NCBI RefSeq assembly: GCF_900009145.1
Contig: NZ_LN889782.1
Location: 569,503-633,502 of the forward strand
Length of the DNA stretch: 64,000 bases
Direction: 5' to 3'
Source of the DNA: Planktothrix tepida PCC 9214
GTDB lineage: Bacteria; Cyanobacteriota; Cyanobacteriia; Cyanobacteriales; Microcoleaceae
The notes below the pieces were generated by a model. The model worked only from the letters and a program-made list of their open reading frames with translations. It made no database searches and was not told the DNA's origin. This document shows positions 9,784 to 17,472 of this stretch, one piece after another. Made by a program: the position numbers and the translations under genes. Each line of letters opens with the position of its first letter. Position 1 is the stretch's first letter.

Positions 9784-11730
9784 TTAATTTCCACTGAAAA
9801 AACTTCCCCCCCAATCAATGAGCGATTGGAGAGGATTTTGATCATCACTACTAGGAGGAATAATAATGGGGATATCTTCATCAATTAAACCATCAGGTGC
9901 TTGACCGGAAGGGTCACTTAGAATTTCACAAATGATCGGATTTTTAACAACTAATTCTGATTTTTCGATAAAATCAAAAATTTGTTCGGGTTTTAACCCA
10001 TAACTTTCTTGATTTTTGTAAACTGCGTATATGGCTAATAAAGGTTTAATATCTTCCTCTGGGATACGAACCCATTCTCCACCTTTTTCCTCTTGCAGTT
10101 CTTTAAGATATTTTTGCGCTGATCTGGCATTACGACCAATTGTTTTAGACCGAACTAAACACCCTCGCGTTAAATCAAATTTTTGATAATCTCCAAGTTG
10201 TCTAAGAATGGCTTGGACTATAGCTCCTCCTGATTGCTGAATCACAGCTAGTCCAATTTTAACAGGTTGGCTGTTTTCTATGCCATTGATTTTGAAATGA
10301 AGATAACAGGTGTTTTGTTTAAATCTTTGAATACTTTTAATTTCGACATTTTCAATTGTTTTTCCGATGATTCGTTCAAAGCTAAAAGCTAGGGTTTCCG
10401 CAAGTTGATCACTGTCTTCTAAAAGGTCGGTAATTTTCTGTTCAACTTCAATAATTTCGGTTTCAAAGGCAGATTTAACTAAATTATCATTAATGATAAT
10501 TGGGGGTTGAGGTTTAACACTATTATCCTTGATGGAAATAGGAACAATTTTGCTTTTCCAATTAGCACTACACCAACTTAAAATACTTCTAGCCATTGGT
10601 CTTTGCTTCCCTAATTCTATCAGTTGATCTTGGGTAAATGGATATAAATAATGAGGAGGAACGACCTGATGCTTGGTGTAAAATTCTTCCAACCATTGAG
10701 ATACTAATACTATGATATCATCTGGTTTTAAATAGTTTAAATAAATCGGTTCTCCCAATTGAGGATAACTAGCAATTCTATGAATAACGGCTTCTGCTTG
10801 GGGCAAAGCTCTAACATTCTGTGACCAAGTGTCTTTATACATTGCTAGAAGAAATAAACCTCGCTTAATGTTATTGAATAAATCTTTAGCCAAACTAGCA
10901 GTGATTTGAGGTAGGGAAAAACCCGTTAACTCATCAAACAAAGGTGCATCAAGTTCATCAAAACAGATAAGCGGAATTTTATATTGACTAACTAAATTCA
11001 GAATTTGGCAAGTTGTCTTAAAAGATTCGGCTTCTTTTTCTCCCGTTTTGAAGTTGGGTAATCCCATATCTTGAGCTTGTCTTTCTGCTAACTCCATTCC
11101 CGATAACCAATAAGTTGCATACATGGCGTGGGGACTAGAAAGTGTCCATAAAATAGCTCTGACTATATATGGATTTTCAATGATTTGATTTTGTTTGGAA
11201 AAAATTAAGTTTGTAAAATGATCTATAGCCTTAGTTGAATGTTGATTTAACCAATCAGGAAATCTGGGAATATATTGTTCTGCGGTATAGTTCCATCCTT
11301 TAGCTTGATTAATTAAATGAGCAGCTATTTCTTGCCATTGCATGATTCCTTGATATTGACCATAAGCTCTTAAACTGGAAGTTAGGGTTTCCAGAAACTT
11401 GCTTTTGATTTTAGAGAGTTTTTCTCCATATTCGCCCATATAAATAAACAAAACTTGATCGGTTTGTTTGAAATGATGACGAATGCGGCTAATAACTTGA
11501 GTTTTTCCTAATCCTCGTTCACCAACAACTGTAATCCCTACAGTTTGCATAGAGTCTTGATTTATTTTACTAATAGCCTCAAAAACGGTATCGGAAACAT
11601 GGGCATTAATCGAGGGTGCATCGGGTAAACTTTTATTCCAGACTTGAGAATTTCTAACTACTGTATGTCCAGCAAATGGGTTATGTTGCTGAATCAGATC
11701 GTCAATATTACTAAACTCAGAAACAGTCAT
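9784..11730 (-). CDS. P-loop ATPase of putative three-gene cassette
   Basis: This 648-residue protein has Walker A GERGLGKT (70-77) and Walker B ICFDELDAP (255-263), in an arrangement recalling Orc/Cdc6-like or STAND ATPases. The region around 300-400 looks like the lid and winged-helix part of such proteins. The C-terminal third (about 430-560) is a mixed alpha/beta domain with a basic stretch RSKTIGRNARSAQKY, possibly nucleic-acid binding. The end is acidic and proline-rich. It sits 45 bases after the winged-helix gene and 27 before the nuclease gene, so the three are almost certainly one operon. I do not recognise a named system. Confidence 0.8.
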   Translation of the reverse strand: MTVSEFSNIDDLIQQHNPFAGHTVVRNSQVWNKSLPDAPSINAHVSDTVFEAISKINQDSMQTVGITVVGERGLGKTQVISRIRHHFKQTDQVLFIYMGEYGEKLSKIKSKFLETLTSSLRAYGQYQGIMQWQEIAAHLINQAKGWNYTAEQYIPRFPDWLNQHSTKAIDHFTNLIFSKQNQIIENPYIVRAILWTLSSPHAMYATYWLSGMELAERQAQDMGLPNFKTGEKEAESFKTTCQILNLVSQYKIPLICFDELDAPLFDELTGFSLPQITASLAKDLFNNIKRGLFLLAMYKDTWSQNVRALPQAEAVIHRIASYPQLGEPIYLNYLKPDDIIVLVSQWLEEFYTKHQVVPPHYLYPFTQDQLIELGKQRPMARSILSWCSANWKSKIVPISIKDNSVKPQPPIIINDNLVKSAFETEIIEVEQKITDLLEDSDQLAETLAFSFERIIGKTIENVEIKSIQRFKQNTCYLHFKINGIENSQPVKIGLAVIQQSGGAIVQAILRQLGDYQKFDLTRGCLVRSKTIGRNARSAQKYLKELQEEKGGEWVRIPEEDIKPLLAIYAVYKNQESYGLKPEQIFDFIEKSELVVKNPIICEILSDPSGQAPDGLIDEDIPIIIPPSSDDQNPLQSLIDWGGSFFSGN

Positions 11731-11775
11731 AATTTAACCAAAAATAAGGGGTGAATAATGAACAAATGAGAAATT

Positions 11776-12471
11776 TTATAACCGTTTAGCATAACAACGT
11801 AAGCCAACCAGTTCTGTGCTGATAGAATCTTCAATTTTGTCTGATGCGCTATCTTCCACACTCCCTCCAATGAATTGAAAAATATCATTAGCTTGCATTT
11901 CTAACATCCATTCATTGAACTGTGAACGAGTAACTTGATCCCCTATCGTCCGTCGAATGCGATAAATGGGGACTAAGTTATCATAGTTATAATCTTTATT
12001 TAATTGATCATACACCTGAAGGGCGATCGCTTTAAACTCCTCATAAGAAGCAATAACAGCTTGTTTAACAGATGTGTTAGGAATTCCACCTTGATATAAT
12101 TCTCGAATTAACTCAATTAACCCATTGGCTAACCGAGACGCCACAACCGTTGCATCAAAAACAAAGTCAGGATGTGTTAACGCCACGATTAACTGTTGTT
12201 TTCCCGTATCAGTAAGCGATACCATAGGGATTTGATTTCGCTTATAAATTTTGATGACATCCGCCGCTTGTAGTTCGTCGTAAAGACTTTGAGAAACACC
12301 AACTTTTTTCCCTTTGCGTTTTTGCTTAACTTTACTGGTCAATTCACTTTTTTTGACCTCGCCATCTTTACAACTCATAGCCCATAATGTCAAGAGGAAA
12401 CGAGTCGTTTCAATCGTTTCAGTTGTAGAAGAAACGGAATTAGAAGCATCTATAGAAGGTGTTGATGACAT
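11776..12471 (-). CDS. winged-helix-like protein, first gene of ATPase-nuclease cassette
   Basis: This is a 231-residue cytoplasmic protein. After a Ser/Thr-rich disordered lead, residues ~25-100 read like a winged helix (basic KQKRKGKK, then SLYDELQAADVIKIYKRNQ and a LTDTGKQQL wing). A second possible winged helix lies at ~165-231. It heads the operon with the ATPase and nuclease, and may be the DNA-recognition or regulatory part. The exact family is not recognised. Confidence 0.7.
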   Translation of the reverse strand: MSSTPSIDASNSVSSTTETIETTRFLLTLWAMSCKDGEVKKSELTSKVKQKRKGKKVGVSQSLYDELQAADVIKIYKRNQIPMVSLTDTGKQQLIVALTHPDFVFDATVVASRLANGLIELIRELYQGGIPNTSVKQAVIASYEEFKAIALQVYDQLNKDYNYDNLVPIYRIRRTIGDQVTRSQFNEWMLEMQANDIFQFIGGSVEDSASDKIEDSISTELVGLRCYAKRL

Positions 12472-12642
12472 ATTATCGATGACGGTATTGAATAAGCCGC
12501 TTAAATTCTACATCAAATCAGGCTCAATTAAAACCTTGAATGTTCATTTTAATGAGCGTTTATCCGTATATTCTTGTAAAGTTTAAAAAATTTTGATACC
12601 AAGGTTAATTTTAATTTCCCCATTTCCCTGTTCCCTATTGCC

Positions 12643-12699
12643 CATTCGTAATTCGTAATTCGTAATTCCCTATTCCCTGTTCCCTGTTCCCTGTTCCCT
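12643..12699. repeat. two adjacent heptamer tandem repeats
   Basis: About three copies of ATTCGTA (12645-12668) are followed by 3.5 copies of CCCTGTT (12675-12699). These are the short tandemly repeated (STRR) type known from filamentous cyanobacteria. They occupy the divergent gap between the cassette and the carboxypeptidase gene, and otherwise I see only AT-rich promoter-like sequence there. Confidence 0.7.
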
Positions 12700-12791
12700 C
12701 TTAATTAAAACAATTGCACGGATTGATCAACATCTGTCCAACATCGATTAAGCTGTTCTTAAATCACAACATCCGATTGATCGGTTTCCTC

Positions 12792-14321
12792 ATGTCCGCT
12801 TCTCTGTCCCCAAACCCTAAATTCACAGAACTGCTTAATCGCCTCACGGAAATTAACGATATTAAAGCAGCCATTTCCCTATTGCATTGGGATCAAGCAA
12901 CCTATATGCCTCCTGGTGGTGCGATCGCCAGAGGGCGACAAATGGCAACCTTACGCCGTCTCGCCCATGAAAAATTGATTGATCCAGTTTTGGGGGAACT
13001 ATTAGAAGACTTACGAACCGAAGAAACTCATCTTCCCTATAATTCCCTAGAAGCCAGTTTAATTCGTGTCACCCGTCGAGATTATGATCGGGCGGTGCGG
13101 GTTCCCTCGCAACTCATGGCCGAGATTTCCCAACATCAATCAGCCACCTATAATGCTTGGGGAAAAGCACGGGAAGCCGACAGTTTTGCCATTGTTCAGC
13201 CTTATTTACAAACAACCCTAGAATTGAGCCAAGAGTATGCTCGGTGTTTTCCAGGGTATGACCATATTGCCGATCCCTTAATTGATTTACAGGATGAGGG
13301 AATGACGGTGGCGACGGTGCGATCGCTGTTTGAACCTTTGCGTCAACAATTAGTTCCCATCGTCGAGACAATTACAGCTTGTCAGCCTTTAAATGATTCT
13401 TATTTGTATCAAATTTTCTCTTCAAAAGAACAATTAGAATTTACAATTGGCGTGATTCACTGTTTGGGTTATGACTTACAACGGGGACGACAAGATAAAA
13501 GTCTCCATCCCTTTATGACGAAGTTCTCCATTGATGATGTCCGAATTACCACCCGTGTTTATGAACACCATCTTGAACAAGCATTATTTAGTACCATTCA
13601 TGAAGCGGGTCATGGTCTCTATGAACAGAGAATTTCTCCAGAGTTAGAAGGGACACCTTTAGCGGGGGGTGCGTCCTCTAGTTTGCATGAAAGTCAAGCC
13701 CGTTTATGGGAAAATATTATTGGTCGTAGTCGTGGATTTTGGGAATGGTTTTATCCTCGGTTACAAGGGGTATTTATGCGACAGTTAGGACAAGTTACCA
13801 CCCAGCAATTTTATCAAGCCATTAATAAAGTGACACCTTCTTTAATTCGGACGGATGCGGATGAAGTTACCTATAATTTACACATCATGATTCGCTTCGA
13901 TTTAGAGTTAGCGATGTTAGAAGGAAAATTAGCAATTTCTGATTTACCTGAAGCGTGGAATGAACGATATAGACAGGATTTAGGCGTTATTCCAAAAACA
14001 GATGTCGAGGGAGTTTTACAAGATGTGCATTGGTATGTTGGATTGATTGGCGGAATGTTCCAAAGTTATACATTAGGAAATTTAATCGCGGCTCAAATTT
14101 ATGATAAAGTTGTTCATAACGATCCTGAAATTCCCTTTGAAATTGAACGGGGAAACGTAAAGCGACTATTAGACTGGTTGCAACACAATATTTATCAACA
14201 CGGTCGTAAATTTACAACCCAAGAGTTAATTGAACAGGTCACAGGTTCCCCGTTAACCATTGATCCATTTCTGGACTATATTCGTCATAAATATGAATAT
14301 CTCTACAAATGCAAATTGTAA
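12792..14321 (+). CDS. M32 family metallocarboxypeptidase
   Basis: This is a zinc carboxypeptidase of the Taq type that removes C-terminal residues from peptides in the cytoplasm. The zinc motif HEAGH in TIHEAGHGLYEQ and the family hallmark HESQAR are both present. The chosen start at 12792 gives 509 residues beginning MSASLSPNPKF, which matches the usual length. The frame is open back to 12714, but those 26 residues are unlike the family. The tRNA-Ala gene begins 5 bases after the stop, on the other strand. Confidence 0.93.
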   Translation: MSASLSPNPKFTELLNRLTEINDIKAAISLLHWDQATYMPPGGAIARGRQMATLRRLAHEKLIDPVLGELLEDLRTEETHLPYNSLEASLIRVTRRDYDRAVRVPSQLMAEISQHQSATYNAWGKAREADSFAIVQPYLQTTLELSQEYARCFPGYDHIADPLIDLQDEGMTVATVRSLFEPLRQQLVPIVETITACQPLNDSYLYQIFSSKEQLEFTIGVIHCLGYDLQRGRQDKSLHPFMTKFSIDDVRITTRVYEHHLEQALFSTIHEAGHGLYEQRISPELEGTPLAGGASSSLHESQARLWENIIGRSRGFWEWFYPRLQGVFMRQLGQVTTQQFYQAINKVTPSLIRTDADEVTYNLHIMIRFDLELAMLEGKLAISDLPEAWNERYRQDLGVIPKTDVEGVLQDVHWYVGLIGGMFQSYTLGNLIAAQIYDKVVHNDPEIPFEIERGNVKRLLDWLQHNIYQHGRKFTTQELIEQVTGSPLTIDPFLDYIRHKYEYLYKCKL

Positions 14322-14325
14322 AATA

Positions 14326-14398
14326 TGGAGCTAAGGAGACTCGAACTCCTGACCCCCGCAATGCCATTGCGGTGCTCTACCAACTGAGCTATAACCCC
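14326..14398 (-). tRNA. tRNA-Ala (GGC anticodon)
   Basis: The reverse strand folds as a 73-nt cloverleaf. The acceptor is GGGGTTA/TAGCTCC with discriminator A. The D arm contains AGCTCAGTTGGTAGAGC. The anticodon stem CGCAA/TTGCG holds loop ATGGCAT with anticodon GGC. The T arm has GGAGTTCGAGTCTCC. CCA is not encoded. Confidence 0.95.
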
Positions 14399-14461
14399 TT
14401 GCAGTATTTCAATATAGTCGTTAATTCGATGGTTTGTCAAGGGGTTTAGAAAAATTTTTTT

Positions 14462-14493
14462 GGAGTGTCAGACAAGGGTGTCTGGGACACTCC
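14462..14493 (-). terminator. hairpin downstream of the 70-aa membrane protein gene
   Basis: GGAGTGTC and GACACTCC pair, and an inner AGAC/GTCT extends the stem. It sits 9 bases after the stop of the small gene. On the minus strand it is followed by A7 and T5, so it is an imperfect intrinsic terminator. Confidence 0.5.
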
Positions 14494-14502
14494 GAATCGG
14501 CG

Positions 14503-14715
14503 CTAAAAATAAGAATAAGCGTGTTGAGACATTTGGGCAATGTGGTCAATGCAAGATCCCATCAGGAAATACACAACCCCCATAGCAGCGGCTGATAAGG
14601 CCACTAAAATACCAGCCAGCATAAAGGAAAATTCTTTGCACTCGACGGCTTGTTTCATCAGGTGTAATGACCAAGCAACGAGGGCGACATCAATTATTAG
14701 AATAGGAATCAGCAT
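14503..14715 (-). CDS. small two-span membrane protein (70 aa)
   Basis: Two hydrophobic helices (about residues 2-18 and 30-54) are joined by a short charged loop KQAVECKEF and followed by a polar tail rich in His and Tyr. I do not recognise a family. The frame is well separated from other genes and ends just before a hairpin, which supports it being real. Confidence 0.55.
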   Translation of the reverse strand: MLIPILIIDVALVAWSLHLMKQAVECKEFSFMLAGILVALSAAAMGVVYFLMGSCIDHIAQMSQHAYSYF

Positions 14716-14836
14716 AAGTTACGTTTCGTAACATTTCTTCTATTCTAACAGGTGTTCGGAACAGAATGCGAGTACAACGGATTCTGTAAAAGTACAGATC
14801 GCCTCAAAATGTTCTCTGCTCTTGCTCTGTGTAATT

Positions 14837-15286
14837 TTACGGATTTTGATCTTCTACCCGCTCTAAATTACACCGATCGCAACACCCTTTAACCGTAATC
14901 TCATAAGCATTAACCTGAAACCCTGATGGTAAGGGGTTAAGCTGTAAATTTTTGAACACATCCCAGGCTAAATCTTTAATTTGACCGCAGCCTTCACAGA
15001 CAAAATGGTGATGGGGCTCCACCTTGGCATCATAGCGAGTTACGCCTTCATCCAGAAGCACTTCCCGCACTAATCCCACTTCGCGTAAAACACTCAAAGC
15101 ACTATATACACTGGCTTTTGAGGCAATAGGAAGTTCCCGATTAATCTCCGTGAGAATATCATCCACCGTAGGATGATCGCAACGGGACAAGAGATTAGCA
15201 TAAACCGCAAACCGTTGCGGCGTAATGCGTAAGCCCTTCTCTTTCATCTGTTGACTAATCTCAGCCGTTTTATTGTGACCTTCCAT
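14837..15286 (-). CDS. perR: Fur-family peroxide-responsive repressor PerR
   Basis: This is a metal-dependent repressor that loses DNA binding on peroxide exposure. The winged helix holds GLRITPQRFAVYANLL and ASVYSALSVLREVGLV. The dimerisation domain has PHHHFVCEGCG and CCDRC, giving two CxxC pairs for structural zinc. The chosen Met (MEGHNKTAEI) leaves 13 residues before KGLRITPQRF, as in other cyanobacterial PerR proteins. The frame is open to 15328. It is divergent from rubrerythrin, a typical PerR target, which favours PerR over Fur or Zur. Confidence 0.85.
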   Translation of the reverse strand: MEGHNKTAEISQQMKEKGLRITPQRFAVYANLLSRCDHPTVDDILTEINRELPIASKASVYSALSVLREVGLVREVLLDEGVTRYDAKVEPHHHFVCEGCGQIKDLAWDVFKNLQLNPLPSGFQVNAYEITVKGCCDRCNLERVEDQNP

Positions 15287-15376
15287 AACTGGGTATAACA
15301 TTCGCTTGAATCTAGTGTTACATATCATAACGTTTATTTTAAGCTACTTAACTTTACATCAATCTCATTCAAACTC

Positions 15377-15408
15377 TTGACAAACTCAAAACTAAGAATT
15401 ATTCTTAG
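15377..15408 (+). promoter_or_regulatory. rubrerythrin promoter with overlapping operator palindrome
   Basis: A -35 TTGACA (15377-15382), a 17-base spacer and a -10 TATTCT (15400-15405) form a near-consensus sigma-70 promoter. A perfect palindrome CTAAGAATTATTCTTAG (15392-15408, 8-1-8) covers the -10. A repressor bound there would block RNA polymerase. The divergent perR gene is the obvious candidate, and the AT-rich dyad fits a PerR/Fur box. Confidence 0.75.
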
Positions 15409-15437
15409 ATATAACAAGTTCAAAAACAGGAGACACG

Positions 15438-16151
15438 ATGGACTTATCCAACAAACAAACCGTCAAAAACCTGGAAGCAGCCTTTGGTGGCGAATCCATG
15501 GCGAACCGCAAATATCTGTTTTTCGCAGAAGTCACCAAAAAATTAGGGATGGGGGATTTGTCCAAACTCTTTCGGGAAACCGCAAACCAAGAAACAGAGC
15601 ACGCTTTTGCCCATTTCCGGCTTCTGCATCCTGAATTAGTCGTGACTGACCCTGAATCTTTATCCGATGAAGAAAAGAAAAAAATTGCAGCCCGGTGTTT
15701 AGAGTTGGCGATTGAAGGGGAAACCTACGAATACACCACGATGTACCCCGAATTCACCGCCCAAGCTGTTACTGACCGAGATGAAAAGGCTGTAGCAGAA
15801 TTCCAAGAACAAGAAGCCGAATCTCGTGAGCACGCCGGAATTTTCCGCAAAGCCGCTTCTAACTTTGGCTTTTTAACTCCCATTGAACATCATCACGCCA
15901 ACCAATATACTGAAGCCCTGAACGCTTTAGATGGAGTCGCACCGACCCCAAAATCTGCAAGTTCCGATCCTCAAACTCAAAAATGGATTTGTCGTCAATG
16001 TTCTATGATTTATGATCCGGTTATGGGTGATCCTGATTCTGGAATCGCCCCAGGAACACCTTTTGAAGCCATTCCTGATGATTGGTCTTGTCCGATTTGT
16101 GGCGCGACGAAAAAGACCTTTATGGTTTACGAAGAAGCGATCGCAGCCTAA
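15438..16151 (+). CDS. rbr: rubrerythrin
   Basis: This is a non-haem di-iron peroxidase that reduces H2O2. The ferritin-like four-helix domain (about 1-165) has the repeated metal ligands in [37 protein letters not shown] and [13 protein letters not shown]-terminal rubredoxin domain follows ([10 protein letters not shown] and CPICG). AGGAG at 15428-15432 supports the start. The order of domains and the 237-residue length are normal. It is divergent from perR, with a palindrome over its promoter. Confidence 0.95.
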   Translation: MDLSNKQTVKNLEAAFGGESMANRKYLFFAEVTKKLGMGDLSKLFRETANQETEHAFAHFRLLHPELVVTDPESLSDEEKKKIAARCLELAIEGETYEYTTMYPEFTAQAVTDRDEKAVAEFQEQEAESREHAGIFRKAASNFGFLTPIEHHHANQYTEALNALDGVAPTPKSASSDPQTQKWICRQCSMIYDPVMGDPDSGIAPGTPFEAIPDDWSCPICGATKKTFMVYEEAIAA

Positions 16152-16155
16152 TCTT

Positions 16156-16219
16156 AGAAACCGGGTTTCTGAAACTATCTGGATTTGATGCCATTAATTG
16201 AATTAGAAACCTGGTTTCT
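16156..16219. repeat. paired-palindrome element, copy 1 (64 bp)
   Basis: It starts with AGAAACCGGGTTTCT and ends with AGAAACCTGGTTTCT. Each 15-mer is itself a palindrome, and about 34 bases lie between. Similar elements of 64-67 bp occur at 18993, 27789, 49445 and 50173. Confidence 0.8.
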
Positions 16220-16228
16220 TGAGTTTTT

Positions 16229-16306
16229 TTAAGGATTTTCTAACAATAAAGCTCTAAAACCAGCTTGAATAAAAACCGTATCTAATAGTAAACGGGAATT
16301 GCTCAT
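16229..16306 (-). pseudogene. PIN-domain toxin remnant with internal deletion
   Basis: The frame gives 25 residues, MSNSRLLLDT-VFIQAGFRALLLENP. The first part is the start of a VapC-like PIN toxin (LLLDT with the first catalytic Asp). The last part looks like the usual C-terminus (FIQAGFRALL). About 100 internal residues are missing. The ATG overlaps the antitoxin stop (ATGA), as in intact toxin-antitoxin operons. The phrase FIQA could stand at both ends of the intact gene, so a microhomology deletion is likely. Confidence 0.65.
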
Positions 16307-16581
16307 TGAGAATTATCTGGGTAACGTTTTGCTGTTCCATATAAGTAATGATCATGATTGATTGACCAATCTGGAGGAGCCTCAACAGTTCTCATTATTG
16401 ATTCTAAGACATCCCAAACATTTTGTTGATTTTGAACACAAGTTACCTTTTGCTCAGTTTATTCTTCGTGTTCTGTATTCCCTTCAGTATTCAGATAAGT
16501 TTGTAACCATTCTGCTAGTTGACGGACTTCAATAGCAGATAATTTTTGAATAGCCGCTTCAACTTCTGTTAGTGAATTCAT
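16303..16581 (-). pseudogene. antitoxin gene broken by an in-frame stop
   Basis: Forty residues (MNSLTEVEAAIQKLSAIEV onward) are followed by TAA at codon 41. The same frame then continues for 51 codons (NVWDVLESIMRTVEAPPDW, then HDHYLYGT) to a stop that overlaps the toxin start. Both parts resemble pieces of small antitoxins paired with PIN toxins in cyanobacteria. Two separate short proteins cannot be excluded, but the shared frame argues for one broken gene. Confidence 0.6.
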
Positions 16582-16641
16582 TCTATTTTAGCGGTTAAGT
16601 AACAATTTGATTTTAACATTATTTCTAAATCCCTTGTTCCC

Positions 16642-16749
16642 TCGTTTCTAGGTTCTACCTAGAAATGCTCAAAAGGTGGCTCTGCCACCAATAAATAATA
16701 GAGGCGGAGCCTCAATCATAGCATTCCCAGGCTGGAGCTTGGGAACGAG
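16642..16749. repeat. hairpin repeat block, includes 56-bp element copy 1
   Basis: TCTAGGT/ACCTAGA and GGTGGC/GCCACC hairpins come first. A 56-bp unit (16694-16749) then contains GAGGC/GCCTC and CCCAGGCTGGAGCTTGGG. The same unit occurs at 18931-18986 with a single difference. Confidence 0.75.
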
Positions 16750-16752
16750 AGA

Positions 16753-17232
16753 CTACTTAAATATCTCGTCTTGATGGGTTATAATAGTACAATCTGAAGT
16801 TGCATAAGCAATACAAGTTAAAACATAACCGTCTCCAATTTGATCATCATCTAAAAAGGAATTATCCCATTGATCTACAGTACCAGAAAGCAATTTTCCA
16901 ACACAAGCAGAACAAGCACCAGCACGACAACTATAGGGTAAATCAACTCCAGATTCTTCGGCTGCGTCTAAGATATACTCATCATCATTTACTCCTATTT
17001 TATAAGTCCCATCTGGAGTGATTAAAGTAACTTCATAATCACCTGATTTGCGACTTGTTTTATTTTCTACAACATAATCACCTTCTTTAATGTTTTCTGC
17101 AAAGGTAAAAGTCGCTACTGAAGTTCTAGTTTTTGGTGTTTGTGTATAATAATTTATTAGGGCTTTAGCTGCTTCTTGAGTGGCTGCTTTAGCTACTTCT
17201 TTGACAATAATTTCTAGCAAAGGATTTAACAT
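16753..17232 (-). CDS. plant-type [2Fe-2S] ferredoxin with N-terminal helical extension
   Basis: The C-terminal ~97 residues are a ferredoxin domain with ligands Cys102, Cys107, Cys110 ([10 protein letters not shown]) and Cys140 (VLTC). It carries electrons from photosystem I or to a dedicated partner. The first ~60 residues are extra. Residues 1-30 form an Ala/Lys amphipathic helix ([25 protein letters not shown]), possibly a membrane or protein anchor. PetF itself is about 98 residues, so this is a specialised form. It stands alone. Confidence 0.88.
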   Translation of the reverse strand: MLNPLLEIIVKEVAKAATQEAAKALINYYTQTPKTRTSVATFTFAENIKEGDYVVENKTSRKSGDYEVTLITPDGTYKIGVNDDEYILDAAEESGVDLPYSCRAGACSACVGKLLSGTVDQWDNSFLDDDQIGDGYVLTCIAYATSDCTIITHQDEIFK

Positions 17233-17472
17233 TTTTAACCTCCAACAATAGCAATAATTGTGTTTACCCCAAAAAACAGACTTTTTAAAATTTAGGGTTT
17301 AAGTTCTGATTGACTTTCAGTATGGCAAACACATCGGGAATTTCACATCTCTGAAAATCCTGATTTAAACGGGAGTTTTGTTACAAAATATTAATCAAAA
17401 AACGGAAAAGATCGGAAAAAAACGGTTCAGGTTCAGCTATAATGGTTGAAACCTTGACCCTGTATAGTTTCA

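Noticed and set aside
12643-12699. CRISPR-like array
   Set aside because: Units are 7 bases without spacers; no 25-37 base direct repeats with unique spacers and no cas genes occur anywhere in the window.
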